A DNA stretch of 34,505 nucleotides from SIG622 sp045652245. Lineage in GTDB: Bacteria; Bacillota; Clostridia; Oscillospirales; CAG-382. The notes under the pieces were generated by a model. It was not told the origin of the DNA. It saw only the letters and a program-made list of their open reading frames with translations, and made no database searches. Positions 14,615 to 25,000 of this stretch are shown here, in pieces (position 1 is the stretch's first letter; each line of letters starts with the position of its first letter). The DNA is taken from the NCBI GenBank assembly GCA_045652245.1, contig JAZRTY010000047.1:1-34505 (forward strand). Reading direction: 5' to 3'. The translations under genes were made by a program, and so were the position numbers.

Positions 14615-16699
14615 TTATTCAAGAATAATATCCTCACTTGAAAGCTTACTTGCTCTTACTATACAATCCTCTATAATTTTGCTTTTTGAAGTAATACTCG
14701 CATTGGTATAGAAATCCTCACCCTTAAAGCTTACGGAATAGTTATCATATACCATCTTGCCGTTCTGTCTTTCCGATCTGACGCTTGTATATTTGAACAT
14801 TTCGGAAAGAATTGCTCTTATATCGTCGTGGTCTGTAATATAATACTGTTCTTCCGACATTCCATACTTTTCTGCTACAGTAACAATCTCCACGTCTACA
14901 TAATCTCCGTAATATATTGCATCTCCGTAGTAGTCATCCTTGTAGCTTTCATTGTAAACCGTAAGCACCATACTGCTGTCCTCCGGTATTTCAAAGTCAA
15001 AAGTAACAAGATCAGGAGCAATTTCGGAAAGCACCTTCATAGTTTGCGTGTAATGTGGATAGAGTCTTTCATACGAACCGTAGGTAAGGTATTCCTGAAG
15101 TAACCTTTCCGGAACCTTCTCTCCTGTATCCTCATATACTGCGTCTGTAAAGTAATAAGTAAAATCGAAGCCCGTATCATAATAGCCCGACATATCAAAA
15201 TAATCTGGATTTTTATCATAATCACTGTGCAGAAGGTCATATTTCATAGCTTCTATCAGTCTTTCCATTTCCCTGCCGTGGAAGTCTCTCGATTTTCCGT
15301 TAAGACCCTTAAAGTCCAATTTTGTTATCTTAACATTATCCGCAAGTATTTCGTGATCTTCACGCCTGAGCTGTGGAATTTCTGTTACACCCTCGAATGC
15401 AGCTGCGTTTCTTTCATAGTAAATTCGATACTGTCGGCGAAGCGTTCTTCCGTTTTTAAGGGTATACTCTATCATAAAATTACCGCTGCGTTCAATTCCG
15501 TTACTGTAGTAGTCCTCATTCAGCAAGAGATTTTCGTGAAGAGCTATAACCTTTTCTATATCAGCGCTGTTTGTAACATTTTCCTTAAGCGCATATCTTA
15601 CACGTCTGTTGCTCTGGGACAAATATGTGGTTCTTGCATCACTTGCGTACCTGTCACCTATCATTACGCTTTCAATGCTTTCAATTTCCGGGATTCTTCT
15701 TTCAAAGCCCGTAAGGTCAAATCTGAAGGTCACAACTATTACTATTGTAAGTATTATAATACTTGCAGCCGGTATAATTCCACCTTTTATTGTGAATTTC
15801 TTTCGTACTGCAAAGTTTACAAGAATACTGCATATTGTTCCGAAAATCAGGAAGGAAATCAGACTTGCACCAAATATAAGATATGCTGCCATAGCACAAA
15901 GCAGTCCACATACAAATATTATGAGCTTTCTTGTACTACTAAAAGTGACAAGATCACCTGCAAGCTCGATTGAACGCTTTTTGTAAAGCAGCAAGCCTAA
16001 AAGTGTACCGATAAGTATTACTGCAAGATATATAATACCTCTTGGCGAGAAAACTCTCTCGGGTGTAAGATATACATACTGCGAAAGAATAAACTCATAA
16101 TCTGCAACAAAGCCGTAAAGGTTACTCTCGCAAAGCACATAGAAAAACCCCTCACAGATTATCGGAGTTGCAAGTCCGACTGCCGTAAACACCATACTGC
16201 CGATAACATTAGAGGACAATTGCGAAACACAGATTGCAAACGAGAATACCCCCAGTGTATATATTGCGTTTACTGTAAGATACATAAGGCCGTAAGGCAG
16301 GCTCGAAACAAAAAACGCAAGGTACAGTGCCGAAATAAGTGACGGAATAAGAAGCAGAAGAGCACCTGCAATATAGTTTGCAAAGAACAACTTTTCACGT
16401 CTTAATGGAAGCGAGTGTATAAAGGTTGCGCTTGACACCCTTGAAAGATATGAAAGTATTGTACTTCCGAGTAAGGCTGCAATAATTATCGCAATAATAT
16501 GAATCGGAAACTCATAATCAAGTGTGTTTACGGCTCTTTCAAAGGTAAAAAAGTTACTGCCTGAAAACCTGCTTCTTGAAGCTATCGTTGAAATAATTAC
16601 CACATCAAGAATTGTATAAATAAGTGGTAACCAGAAAAATCTTTTTAATATATCGAAAACCAATGCAAACATCGGCGAATTTTTTATCTTAGAACTCAT
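14615..16699 (-). CDS. ABC-2-type permease with large extracytoplasmic domain (YtrC/YtrD-like)
   Basis: About 694 residues. The first half holds several TM segments (for example IHIIAIIIAALLGSTILSYL and VFSFAICVSQLSSNVIGSMVF). The motif SATFIHSLPLRREKLFFANYI is the typical coupling region of Firmicutes YtrC/YtrD-type ABC-2 permeases. After the last TM near 330 comes a roughly 350-residue soluble domain rich in Tyr, Asp and Glu, probably outside the cell. The ATG at 16699 is preferred over an upstream TTG at 16738: it has a GGGGG ribosome site eight bases upstream and reduces the overlap with the ATPase gene to 11 bp. It should be the membrane partner of that ATPase. Substrate unknown. Confidence 0.8.
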   Translation of the reverse strand: MSSKIKNSPMFALVFDILKRFFWLPLIYTILDVVIISTIASRSRFSGSNFFTFERAVNTLDYEFPIHIIAIIIAALLGSTILSYLSRVSSATFIHSLPLRREKLFFANYIAGALLLLIPSLISALYLAFFVSSLPYGLMYLTVNAIYTLGVFSFAICVSQLSSNVIGSMVFTAVGLATPIICEGFFYVLCESNLYGFVADYEFILSQYVYLTPERVFSPRGIIYLAVILIGTLLGLLLYKKRSIELAGDLVTFSSTRKLIIFVCGLLCAMAAYLIFGASLISFLIFGTICSILVNFAVRKKFTIKGGIIPAASIIILTIVIVVTFRFDLTGFERRIPEIESIESVMIGDRYASDARTTYLSQSNRRVRYALKENVTNSADIEKVIALHENLLLNEDYYSNGIERSGNFMIEYTLKNGRTLRRQYRIYYERNAAAFEGVTEIPQLRREDHEILADNVKITKLDFKGLNGKSRDFHGREMERLIEAMKYDLLHSDYDKNPDYFDMSGYYDTGFDFTYYFTDAVYEDTGEKVPERLLQEYLTYGSYERLYPHYTQTMKVLSEIAPDLVTFDFEIPEDSSMVLTVYNESYKDDYYGDAIYYGDYVDVEIVTVAEKYGMSEEQYYITDHDDIRAILSEMFKYTSVRSERQNGKMVYDNYSVSFKGEDFYTNASITSKSKIIEDCIVRASKLSSEDIILE

Positions 16700-17582
16700 A
16701 TCCCATACCCCCAAGCTCATAAATGAATATTTCTTCAAGTGTCAATGGAAGCATATCAAAAATAAGAGGCTTATACTTATAAATTTCCTCTTTTACCTTG
16801 TCTGCCTCTCCCCTGACAATGAGTGTTTCCACACTTCCGAAGGTATTTCTGTGAAGTACATTTATTTCCTTTGAAAGCGCGTCGGGATATTCGCCGTCTG
16901 CAAACGCCACCTGTAGCTTATGTACACTTCCCTTAACGTCATCAAGCGCCTTTTCAAGTACGACCTCGCCCTTGTGCATCATTCCGACATGGTCACATAC
17001 ATCCTCAAGCTCACGAAGATTGTGACTCGAAACCAGAACTGTCATATTTCTGTCGCAAACCTCTTTCATAATGAGTGACCAGATATTCTTTCTCATTACC
17101 GGGTCAAGTCCGTCGACAGGTTCGTCAAGTACAAGTATTTCAGGCTTTGCACAAAGTGCAAGCCAGAGTGCTACCTGCTTCTGCATCCCCTTTGAGAGTC
17201 TTCTGCAGCGCTTCTTTTCATCAATCTTAAAGAAATTCTTGAGTGTTTCGTAATACTCGTCACTCCAGTTGGGATAAAGCCCTTTGTAAAGCTTTGCTGT
17301 TTGTTTTATTGAATATGTAGAATAGAAAAACAAATCGTCGCTGACATATACGCATTTTCTCTTCACATCAAGATTTTCGTAAACGTCCTCGCCGTCAATT
17401 TTTATTTTTCCGTTATCCACACGAATAATTCCCGCAAGTGCCTTTATAAAAGTGGTCTTACCTGCGCCGTTAGGTCCTACAAGACCGTAAACTGCGCCCT
17501 TGGGTACAGAAAGGCTCATTTTTTTCAACGCCCTGAAGCCATCATATTTTTTAGTTACGTTTTCTGCAGCTATACTAATCAT
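16689..17582 (-). CDS. ABC-2 exporter ATPase (YtrB-like)
   Basis: A 297-residue ABC ATPase with Walker A GPNGAGKTT (36-44), signature LSKGMQKQ (129-136), Walker B EILVLDEP (148-155), a D-loop VDGLD and the switch histidine in VSSHNL. The Met-Gln in the signature, in place of the usual Gly-Glu-Lys-Gln, is common in Ytr-type exporters. It lies directly after the GntR gene (overlap of 8 bp) and before the ABC-2 permease, the usual order of GntR-YtrB-YtrC operons linked to envelope stress and peptide resistance in Firmicutes. It is a poor candidate to power the CUT1 permeases, because it lacks the C-terminal regulatory domain of MalK/MsmX-type ATPases. Confidence 0.9.
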   Translation of the reverse strand: MISIAAENVTKKYDGFRALKKMSLSVPKGAVYGLVGPNGAGKTTFIKALAGIIRVDNGKIKIDGEDVYENLDVKRKCVYVSDDLFFYSTYSIKQTAKLYKGLYPNWSDEYYETLKNFFKIDEKKRCRRLSKGMQKQVALWLALCAKPEILVLDEPVDGLDPVMRKNIWSLIMKEVCDRNMTVLVSSHNLRELEDVCDHVGMMHKGEVVLEKALDDVKGSVHKLQVAFADGEYPDALSKEINVLHRNTFGSVETLIVRGEADKVKEEIYKYKPLIFDMLPLTLEEIFIYELGGMGYEF

Positions 17583-17964
17583 TTAGACTCTCCTCCTTAT
17601 CAAAAAGTTCCGTAATTCTGGAAATTATGTCATCTTTTTTTACTCCCAGAAATTTCATTTCTCTCGCTTCCTGCAATACAGATTCAAATAACTCGTCTAT
17701 TCTCAGGTCGTTTTTTCTTGACATAGTTGTAATGTCCGATACATATATTCCCTTTGCAACAACCGAATAAACATAGCCTTCCTTTTCAAGTTCACTGTAA
17801 GCCTTCTGGACTGTATTCGGATTTACTACAAGACTTGATGCAAGATCTCTTACCGACGGCAGCTTGTCGCCTGCCTTCAGAACTCCCTTTATTATAAGCT
17901 CACGTATCTTTTCCTTTGCCTGCTCATAAATCGGTCTTTTATCAGCAAAATCAAGAGTTATCAT
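17575..17964 (-). CDS. GntR-family repressor, YtrA subfamily
   Basis: A 129-residue protein with an N-terminal winged helix-turn-helix (about 10-75: PIYEQAKEKIRELIIKGVLKAG, LPSVRDLASSLVVNPNTVQKAYSELEKEGYV) and a short C-terminal helical part, the size and layout of YtrA-type GntR regulators. The ATG at 17964 is chosen over a longer frame starting at 18096: a GGAAGGA site precedes it, and the extra 44 codons run through the promoter and operator. It is the first gene of the operon and very likely represses it by binding the palindrome on its own promoter (17995-18021). The effector is unknown; in relatives these operons respond to cell-wall-acting antibiotics or peptides. Confidence 0.9.
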   Translation of the reverse strand: MITLDFADKRPIYEQAKEKIRELIIKGVLKAGDKLPSVRDLASSLVVNPNTVQKAYSELEKEGYVYSVVAKGIYVSDITTMSRKNDLRIDELFESVLQEAREMKFLGVKKDDIISRITELFDKEESLND

Positions 17965-17994
17965 TACTTCCTTTCCTTTCTTTAGTGTTGTCTT

Positions 17995-18021
17995 AACTGT
18001 ATTATAACAAATAATACAGTT
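17995..18021. promoter_or_regulatory. GntR (YtrA-type) operator palindrome
   Basis: Perfect 11-bp inverted arms AACTGTATTAT and ATAATACAGTT are separated by 5 bp. The palindrome covers the -10 box and most of the spacer of the operon promoter, so binding would block RNA polymerase. It is the only long palindrome before the GntR gene. Confidence 0.8.
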
Positions 18022-18029
18022 ATTGTCAA
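18001..18029 (-). promoter_or_regulatory. Consensus sigma-A promoter of the GntR/ABC operon
   Basis: On the minus strand TTGACA (18029-18024), a 17-bp spacer and TATAAT (18006-18001) match the consensus fully. It lies 36 bases before the GntR start, between the rpoC terminator and the gene. Confidence 0.9.
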
Positions 18030-18048
18030 TAGGTTTGGAAAAATTTGC

Positions 18049-18084
18049 AAAAAAAGTGCCGTTGCATAGCTGCAACAGCACTTT
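18049..18084 (-). terminator. Terminator of the rpoBC operon
   Basis: On the minus strand AAAAGTGCTGTTGCA and TGCAACGGCACTTTT form a stem of about 15 bp with a single mismatch and a 4-nt loop, running into seven U (18055-18049). It lies 13 bases after the rpoC stop and ends 20 bases before the GntR promoter. Confidence 0.88.
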
Positions 18085-18096
18085 TAGACTTTTCAA

Positions 18097-21000
18097 TTAT
18101 TCCTCAATCGGCTCTTCGTCGATTTCTATATCTTCCTCGTCGAATTCATCTGCATCGTCCTGGTCGTCATTTTTAAAGAGCTGTACCTTATCTGCAGTAA
18201 ATCTCGGCATTTCGTCGATATCTGTATCATCGGGAATTTCGACAATCTCACCGTCTGCATCGGCAATTTCAACGCCACGGTAAAGTGCCATACCTGTACC
18301 TGCAGGAATTAGCTTACCGATAATAACATTTTCCTTAAGTCCAAGCAAATGGTCAACCTTGCCCTTGATTGCAGCTTCGGTCAGAACCTTTGTAGTTTCC
18401 TGGAAGGATGCTGCCGACATAAAGCTTTCGGTTGAAAGAGATGCCTTTGTAATACCGAGAAGGACAGGAGATGATGTAGCAACTGAGATTCCTGCTTCAC
18501 CTGCCGCGAGTCTTTCTTCGATTTCGGCATTCTTTTCGTTGAATTCGGTAATATCAATTACACTGCCTGCAAGAAGGTCGGTAGAACCTGCTGTTTCAAC
18601 CTTTACCTTTCTTGTCATCTGACGGGAAATTACCTCGATATGCTTGTCGTTGATTTCAACACCCTGAATACGGTATACCTTCTGGATTTCCTTGATAAGG
18701 TATTCATAAACTGCATTAAGACCGTTAACCTTAACAATATCTGCAGGGCTCATAAGACCTTCTGTAAGAAGTGTTCCCTTTGTAATGAACGCACCGTCTT
18801 CAACTGTAATTCTCTGTGATTTCGGGAATGCGTACAATCTTTCCTCACCGTCGGTTGCCGTAATCTTAAGCTGCTTCTTAGCATTCTTTTCTTCGATTTC
18901 AACCTTACCGTCGATTTCGGCAACTGTAGCTGTTTTCTTCGGTCTTCTTGCTTCAAAGAGTTCTTCAACTCTCGGAAGACCCTGAGTAATATCGTTTCCT
19001 GCAACACCACCTGTGTGGAAGGTTCTCATTGTAAGCTGTGTACCGGGTTCACCGATAGACTGAGCTGCAATAATACCAACAGATTCACCGATATTAACAG
19101 GCTTTCCGGATGCCAGGTCTGCACCATAACAGTGAACACATACACCGTGCTTTGCACGACAGTTAAGGGTTGAACGGATACATACTCTTGTAATTCCTGC
19201 ATCCATAATTACCTTGATATCATCTTCACCAAGCATTGTGTTGGCAGGTACTAAAAGCTCTCCTGTTTCGGGGTGTACAAGGTCATGAACTGTGTATCTT
19301 CCAAGAAGTCTGTCTTCAAGGGGTTCTACAAGCTCCATACCGATGTTTATTTCTGTAATATGGTTGTCCTTAAGAGTCTGAAGCAGCTTTTCTGTAACAA
19401 CCGTTCCAACAAGAGCAATAGGCTCTCCTGCACCGTAAACGTCTGTTACGATTGTCTTTCCGATTGCATTTTCATCAACAGGAATAACCTTTGATGTGTC
19501 ATAAATGCTATATACCCAAAGACCTACTGTATCTCCACAGTCAATTTCACGGATAATAACATCTTGAGAAACGTCAACAAGACGACGGGTAAGGTAACCT
19601 GAGTCGGCAGTTCTGAGCGCTGTATCGGCAAGACCCTTACGGGCACCCTTGGCTGCGATAAAGTATTCAAGGATATTAAGACCTTCACGGAAGTTAGCCT
19701 TGATAGGAAGCTCAATTGTTTTACCTGAGGTTGAAGCCATAAGACCACGCATACCTGCAAGCTGACGAATCTGCTTGATACTACCACGGGCACCGGAGTC
19801 AGCCATCATCTTGATATTGTTGTATCTGTCAAGGTTCTTGGTAAGTGCCTTTGTTACTTCGTTTGTAGCATCTTCCCAAACCTTGATTACGCTACGGTAT
19901 CTTTCTTCGTTGGAGAAGCGTCCTCTTGCGTAGAACTTGGAAATAAGCTCTACCTGCTTTTCGGCGTCTGCAAGAATTATCTTCTTCTGCGGAGGTACTG
20001 TCATATCTGCAACAGAGATTGAAATTGAGCCTCTTGTTGAGTACTTATAGCCCATTTCCTTGATCTTATCAAGTACAACTGCAGTAGTTGAAATGCCGTG
20101 ATACTTAATACAGTTATCAACAATTCTTCCGAGCTCATCTTTAGTTACCTGACAGTTAATTTCAAGGTCAAGCTCGTTTTCTTCGTTTCTTTCGATAAAG
20201 TGGAGATCCTGAGGGATAGGCTGGTTGAATATAAATCTACCAAGTGTACCGTCAACAAGCTTTGACTTGATTACATTTCCGTTTTCGTCAAGCTTTTCTC
20301 TCATTATCTTAATCGGAGTATGAAGTCCGATATCTCCGTTTGTATAAGCCATCATAGCTTCATCAAAGTCTCTGAAGGTCTTATAAACAAGATTTCCGTT
20401 TTCGTCCTCGTACGGGTCACCCGGTTCGCCACTCTTTTCAAGTGTCAGATAGAACGCGCCAAGTACCATATCCTGTGTAGGAACAGTAACTGCACGTCCG
20501 TTAACCGGCTTTAAGAGGTTGTTTGCCGAAAGCATAAGGAAGCGGGCTTCAATCTGTGCTTCAGCTGAAAGCGGTACGTGTACCGGCATCTGGTCACCGT
20601 CAAAGTCGGCGTTAAACGCAGTACATACAAGCGGATGAAGCTTTATCGCACGACCTTCAACAAGTACCGGCTCGAATGCCTGAATTGAAAGTCTGTGAAG
20701 TGTAGGCGCACGGTTAAGGAGTACAGGGTGCTCCTTGATTACTACTTCAAGTGCGTCCCACACATCCTCATTTACGTGTTCTACCTTCTTCTTTGCATCC
20801 TTGATATTCTGTGCTTTACCTGTATCGGTAAGGCGCTTCATAATAAACGGCTTGAAAAGCTCAAGTGCCATTTCCTTAGGCAAGCCACACTGATATATCT
20901 TAAGGTCAGGTCCTACGACGATAACCGAACGTCCTGAATAGTCAACACGCTTACCAAGAAGGTTTTGACGGAAACGTCCCTGCTTACCACGAAGCATCTC

Positions 21001-21960
21001 TGACAAAGACTTTAAGGGTCTATTTGAAGGACCTGTAACAGGTCTTCCGCGTCTGCCGTTATCAATAAGGGCATCAACTGCTTCCTGAAGCATTCTCTTT
21101 TCATTTCTGATGATGATGTTCGGAGCATGAAGCTCTATAAGCTTTTTAAGTCTGTTATTTCTGTTTATTACTCTTCTGTAAAGGTCATTTAAGTCGTTTG
21201 TAGCAAATCTGCCACCGTCGAGCTGTACCATAGGTCTTATTTCCGGAGGAATAACCGGTACTATGTCGAGAATCATCCATTCCGGCTTGTTTCCGGACTT
21301 TCTGAATGCTTCAACTACCTCAAGTCTCTTTACAATTCTTACCTGCTTCTGACCGTTGGCATCTGCAAGCTCAGCTTTGAGCTGCTGTGAAAGCTTTTCG
21401 CAGTCGAGCTGCATGAGAAGCTCCTTGATTGCTTCAGCACCCATTTCTGCTTTGAAGCCATCACCGAACTTTTCACGTCTGTCTGCATATTCTTCTACTG
21501 TAAGAGGCTGTCCTACAACAAGGTTTGTTCCTACTCCTGCATCAGTAACAATATACTGTGCAAAGTAAAGTACTTTTTCGAGAACCTTGGGAGATATATC
21601 AAGAAGAAGTCCCATTCTTGAAGGAATTGCCTTGAAATACCAGATGTGTGACACCGGTGCTGCAAGCTCGATGTGTCCCATTCTTTCTCTTCTTACTTTG
21701 TTTGTTGTTATTTCAACGCCACATTTTTCGCAGACTTTTCCTTTGTAGCGTACTCTCTTGTATTTTCCACAGCTACATTCAAGATCCTTTGTAGGTCCAA
21801 AAATTTTCTCGCAGAAAAGACCTTCTTTTTCCGGCTTTTGTGTACGATAGTTTATTGTTTCTGCCTTCTTTACCTCTCCGTATGACCATTTTCTGATCAT
21901 ATCGGGGTTGGCAAGACCGATTCTTATTGCATCAAATTCATTATGCTGCATCTGGTCCAT
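18097..21960 (-). CDS. rpoC: RNA polymerase beta' subunit
   Basis: 1287 residues. An N-terminal zinc ribbon uses Cys62, Cys64, Cys77 and Cys80 (CSCGKYKRVRYKGKVCEKC). The catalytic NADFDGDQM has the three Mg-binding aspartates Asp452, Asp454 and Asp456. The second zinc site (CIRSTLNCRAKHGVCVHC) and the trigger-loop region (ASGKPVNIGESVGIIAAQSIGEPGTQLTMRTFHTGG) are intact. A C-terminal tail of about 50 residues after RGVEIADADGEI is very acidic and mostly Asp/Glu at the end. AAGGAG lies about 10 bases before the ATG. It follows rpoB by 75 bp in the same transcript. Confidence 0.98.
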   Translation of the reverse strand: MDQMQHNEFDAIRIGLANPDMIRKWSYGEVKKAETINYRTQKPEKEGLFCEKIFGPTKDLECSCGKYKRVRYKGKVCEKCGVEITTNKVRRERMGHIELAAPVSHIWYFKAIPSRMGLLLDISPKVLEKVLYFAQYIVTDAGVGTNLVVGQPLTVEEYADRREKFGDGFKAEMGAEAIKELLMQLDCEKLSQQLKAELADANGQKQVRIVKRLEVVEAFRKSGNKPEWMILDIVPVIPPEIRPMVQLDGGRFATNDLNDLYRRVINRNNRLKKLIELHAPNIIIRNEKRMLQEAVDALIDNGRRGRPVTGPSNRPLKSLSEMLRGKQGRFRQNLLGKRVDYSGRSVIVVGPDLKIYQCGLPKEMALELFKPFIMKRLTDTGKAQNIKDAKKKVEHVNEDVWDALEVVIKEHPVLLNRAPTLHRLSIQAFEPVLVEGRAIKLHPLVCTAFNADFDGDQMPVHVPLSAEAQIEARFLMLSANNLLKPVNGRAVTVPTQDMVLGAFYLTLEKSGEPGDPYEDENGNLVYKTFRDFDEAMMAYTNGDIGLHTPIKIMREKLDENGNVIKSKLVDGTLGRFIFNQPIPQDLHFIERNEENELDLEINCQVTKDELGRIVDNCIKYHGISTTAVVLDKIKEMGYKYSTRGSISISVADMTVPPQKKIILADAEKQVELISKFYARGRFSNEERYRSVIKVWEDATNEVTKALTKNLDRYNNIKMMADSGARGSIKQIRQLAGMRGLMASTSGKTIELPIKANFREGLNILEYFIAAKGARKGLADTALRTADSGYLTRRLVDVSQDVIIREIDCGDTVGLWVYSIYDTSKVIPVDENAIGKTIVTDVYGAGEPIALVGTVVTEKLLQTLKDNHITEINIGMELVEPLEDRLLGRYTVHDLVHPETGELLVPANTMLGEDDIKVIMDAGITRVCIRSTLNCRAKHGVCVHCYGADLASGKPVNIGESVGIIAAQSIGEPGTQLTMRTFHTGGVAGNDITQGLPRVEELFEARRPKKTATVAEIDGKVEIEEKNAKKQLKITATDGEERLYAFPKSQRITVEDGAFITKGTLLTEGLMSPADIVKVNGLNAVYEYLIKEIQKVYRIQGVEINDKHIEVISRQMTRKVKVETAGSTDLLAGSVIDITEFNEKNAEIEERLAAGEAGISVATSSPVLLGITKASLSTESFMSAASFQETTKVLTEAAIKGKVDHLLGLKENVIIGKLIPAGTGMALYRGVEIADADGEIVEIPDDTDIDEMPRFTADKVQLFKNDDQDDADEFDEEDIEIDEEPIEE

Positions 21961-22035
21961 CTATATATGCGCTCCTTTACTAATAATCACTTATTAAAGT
22001 GGTTTTATTTTTTTGTGAAGCCATTAAGGCCGGGA

Positions 22036-25000
22036 TTACTGCTTGTCGCCAAAGTCAATTGAATCGTCAGAGTCCATTTCATATGCTTCACCTGTTCTGA
22101 AGCTATCCCTGAGCTCTGCTTCGTTTGTTACATATTCCTCATCCATTGTTACAGCTACATTGCGTAGATTTTCTGTATCCTCCGAGTAATCCTTAAGTCT
22201 GATTTCGTTACCGTCTTTATCAAGAATCTGCATATTGAGTGCAAGAGACTGAAGTTCACGAACAAGCACCTTGAAGGATTCCGGAACACCTGGTGTGGGA
22301 ATATTCTGTCCCTTTACTATCGCTTCATATGCCTTTACACGTCCTACAACGTCATCGGATTTTACTGTCAGTATTTCCTGAAGTGTGTACGCAGCACCAT
22401 AAGCTTCAAGCGCCCAAACTTCCATTTCTCCGAATCTCTGTCCACCAAACTGCGCTTTACCACCCAAAGGCTGCTGTGTAACCAGAGAGTAAGGACCGGT
22501 TGAACGAGCATGAATCTTATCATCAACAAGGTGGTGGAGTTTGAGGTAATACATTATTCCGACTGTAACAGGATTGTCGAACTTCTCACCTGTTCTTCCG
22601 TCGTAAAGTGTTGTCTTACCGTCTTCGCTCATACCTGCCATCTTAAAGCATTCTTCAATATCCTTTTCGTTAGCTCCGTCAAATACGGGAGTCATAACCT
22701 TCCAGCCGAGCTTCTTTGCCGCAATACCGAGATGCACTTCAAGCACCTGTCCGATATTCATTCGGGAAGGAACGCCCAGAGGGTTAAGAACGATATCAAG
22801 AGGTGTACCGTCTGCTAAGAATGGCATATCTTCCGGAGGAAGTATTCTTGAAACGACACCCTTGTTTCCGTGACGACCGGCCATTTTGTCGCCGACAGAG
22901 ATTTTTCTCTTTTGCGCAATATATATCTTAACTACCTTATTTACACCCGGTCCGAGCTCATCTCCGTTTTCACGGGTAAATTCACGAACATCAAGAACTA
23001 TACCACTTTCACCGTGAGGAACTCGAAGCGAAGTATCTCTTACTTCTCTTGCCTTTTCACCGAAGATTGCACGAAGGAGTCTTTCCTCTGCTGTAAGCTC
23101 TGTTTCACCCTTTGGTGTTACCTTACCTACAAGGATATCGCCTGCCTGAACCTCAGCACCTTTGCAGATAATACCATCAAGTGTAAGGTTTTTAAGAGCA
23201 TCTTCGCCGACATTCGGAATTTCTCTTGTGATTTCTTCCGGTCCGAGCTTTGTATCTCTTGCCTCGTGGGTATATTCTTCTATATGAATAGATGTATAAA
23301 TATCATTACGAACAAGGTTTTCATTGAGAAGAACAGCATCCTCGTAGTTATAACCTTCCCAGGTCATAAAGCCGATAAGAGCATTTTTACCCAGAGAAAT
23401 TTCGCCGTCCTTGGTTGCAGGACCGTCTGCAATAACCTGTCCCTTTTTAACTCTTTCGCCCGATTCAACAATAGGTCTCTGGTTTACACAGGTACCCTGG
23501 TTTGAACGCTTGAATTTGAGAAGCTCATATACTTCTTCATTTCCGAGGTCGTCCATAACCTTGATATAATCGGAGGTTACCTTCTTTACAATACCGTCAG
23601 CCTTTGCACAGATTACAACACCTGAGTCAACTGCTGCCTTATGCTCCATACCTGTTGCAACGATAGGTGCATCACACATCATAAGCGGAACTGCCTGCTT
23701 CTGCATGTTTGAACCCATGAGCGCACGGGTATTGTCATCGTTTTCAAGGAATGGGATACAAGCAGTAGCAACTGATACCACCATCTTCGGGGAAACGTCC
23801 ATAAAGTCAACCTTTTCTACGTCAACTTCAAGGATTTCCTCTCTTGTACGAACGGTTACTCTCTTGTTTACAAAATGTCCGTCCTCTGTCAGAGGCTCGT
23901 TTGCCTGTGCTACTACATATTGGTCTTCCACGTCAGCGGTCATGTATACAACTTCGTCTGTTACTATTCCGTTTTCTTTGTCTACCTTTCTGTAAGGAGC
24001 TTCAATAAAGCCGAACTTGTTTATCTTAGCATAAGTTGAAAGATAGGAAATAAGACCGATGTTAGGACCTTCGGGAGTTTCGATAGGACACATTCTTCCA
24101 TAGTGAGTATAGTGTACGTCTCGAACTTCAAAAGATGCTCTGTCACGGGAAAGACCACCCGGACCGAGAGCTGAGAGTCTTCTCTTGTGTGTAAGCTCTG
24201 CCAATGGGTTTGACTGGTCCATGAACTGTGAAAGAGGTGATGAGCCGAAGAACTCCTTGATTGCAGAAACAATAGGACGAATATTTATGAGGTTCTGAAC
24301 CTTCATATTGTCTGAATCCTGCATTGTCATTCTTTCCTTGACAATCTTATCCATTCTTGCAAAACCGATTCTCATCTGGTTCTGAAGAAGCTCACCTACA
24401 CAACGAAGTCTTCTGTTTCCGAGATGGTCGATATCGTCAACCGTACCTGAATTGTGAACAAGGCAAAGGAGATAGTTAATTGTTGCAAATATATCTTCCT
24501 TTGTAATGTGTCTCGGAATAAGCTCGTCACGGCGAAGCTCAAACTGGTCGATAAAGTCCTTCTGATTGTCTGTAGAACCGAGGATTTCACGAAGAACAGC
24601 ACCGTCTACCTTTTCTGTAATATCAAGACTTGACAGGTCATAACCCTTCGGGATAACACCTTTTTCAAGCTTTGTTATATCAACAGCTCTGTTTGTAAAC
24701 ACCTTGAATTCAACAGGTTCCTGATTTATTTCATTGGACATAATGTAGACTTCTTCTACACCCGCATTTTCAATAGCCTCTGCGTCTTCCTTTGTCAGAA
24801 CCTTACCTTTCTCGGCAATAAGCTCACCTGTAAAGGGAGAAAATACATCACGGGAAAGTTCAAAGCCTGCTATTCTCTTTGCAACCGAAAGCTTTTTATT
24901 GAATTTATAACGTCCGACAGCGGAAATATCGTAACGTCTTGCATCAAAGAACAAATTACGGATAAGTGTTTCTGCACTTTCCACAAGCGGCGGGTCACCC

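Noticed and set aside
15227..15973. Plus-strand open frame of 248 codons opposite the ABC-2 permease
   Set aside because: Antisense to a gene with clear family motifs, no ribosome site, and composition as expected from complementing a membrane protein.
22870..23505. Plus-strand open frame of 211 codons inside rpoB
   Set aside because: Shadow of a highly conserved gene; no family resemblance and no start signals.
24110..24260. Possible rifampicin-resistance changes in RpoB
   Set aside because: The residues equal to E. coli Asp516, His526 and Ser531 are all wild type.
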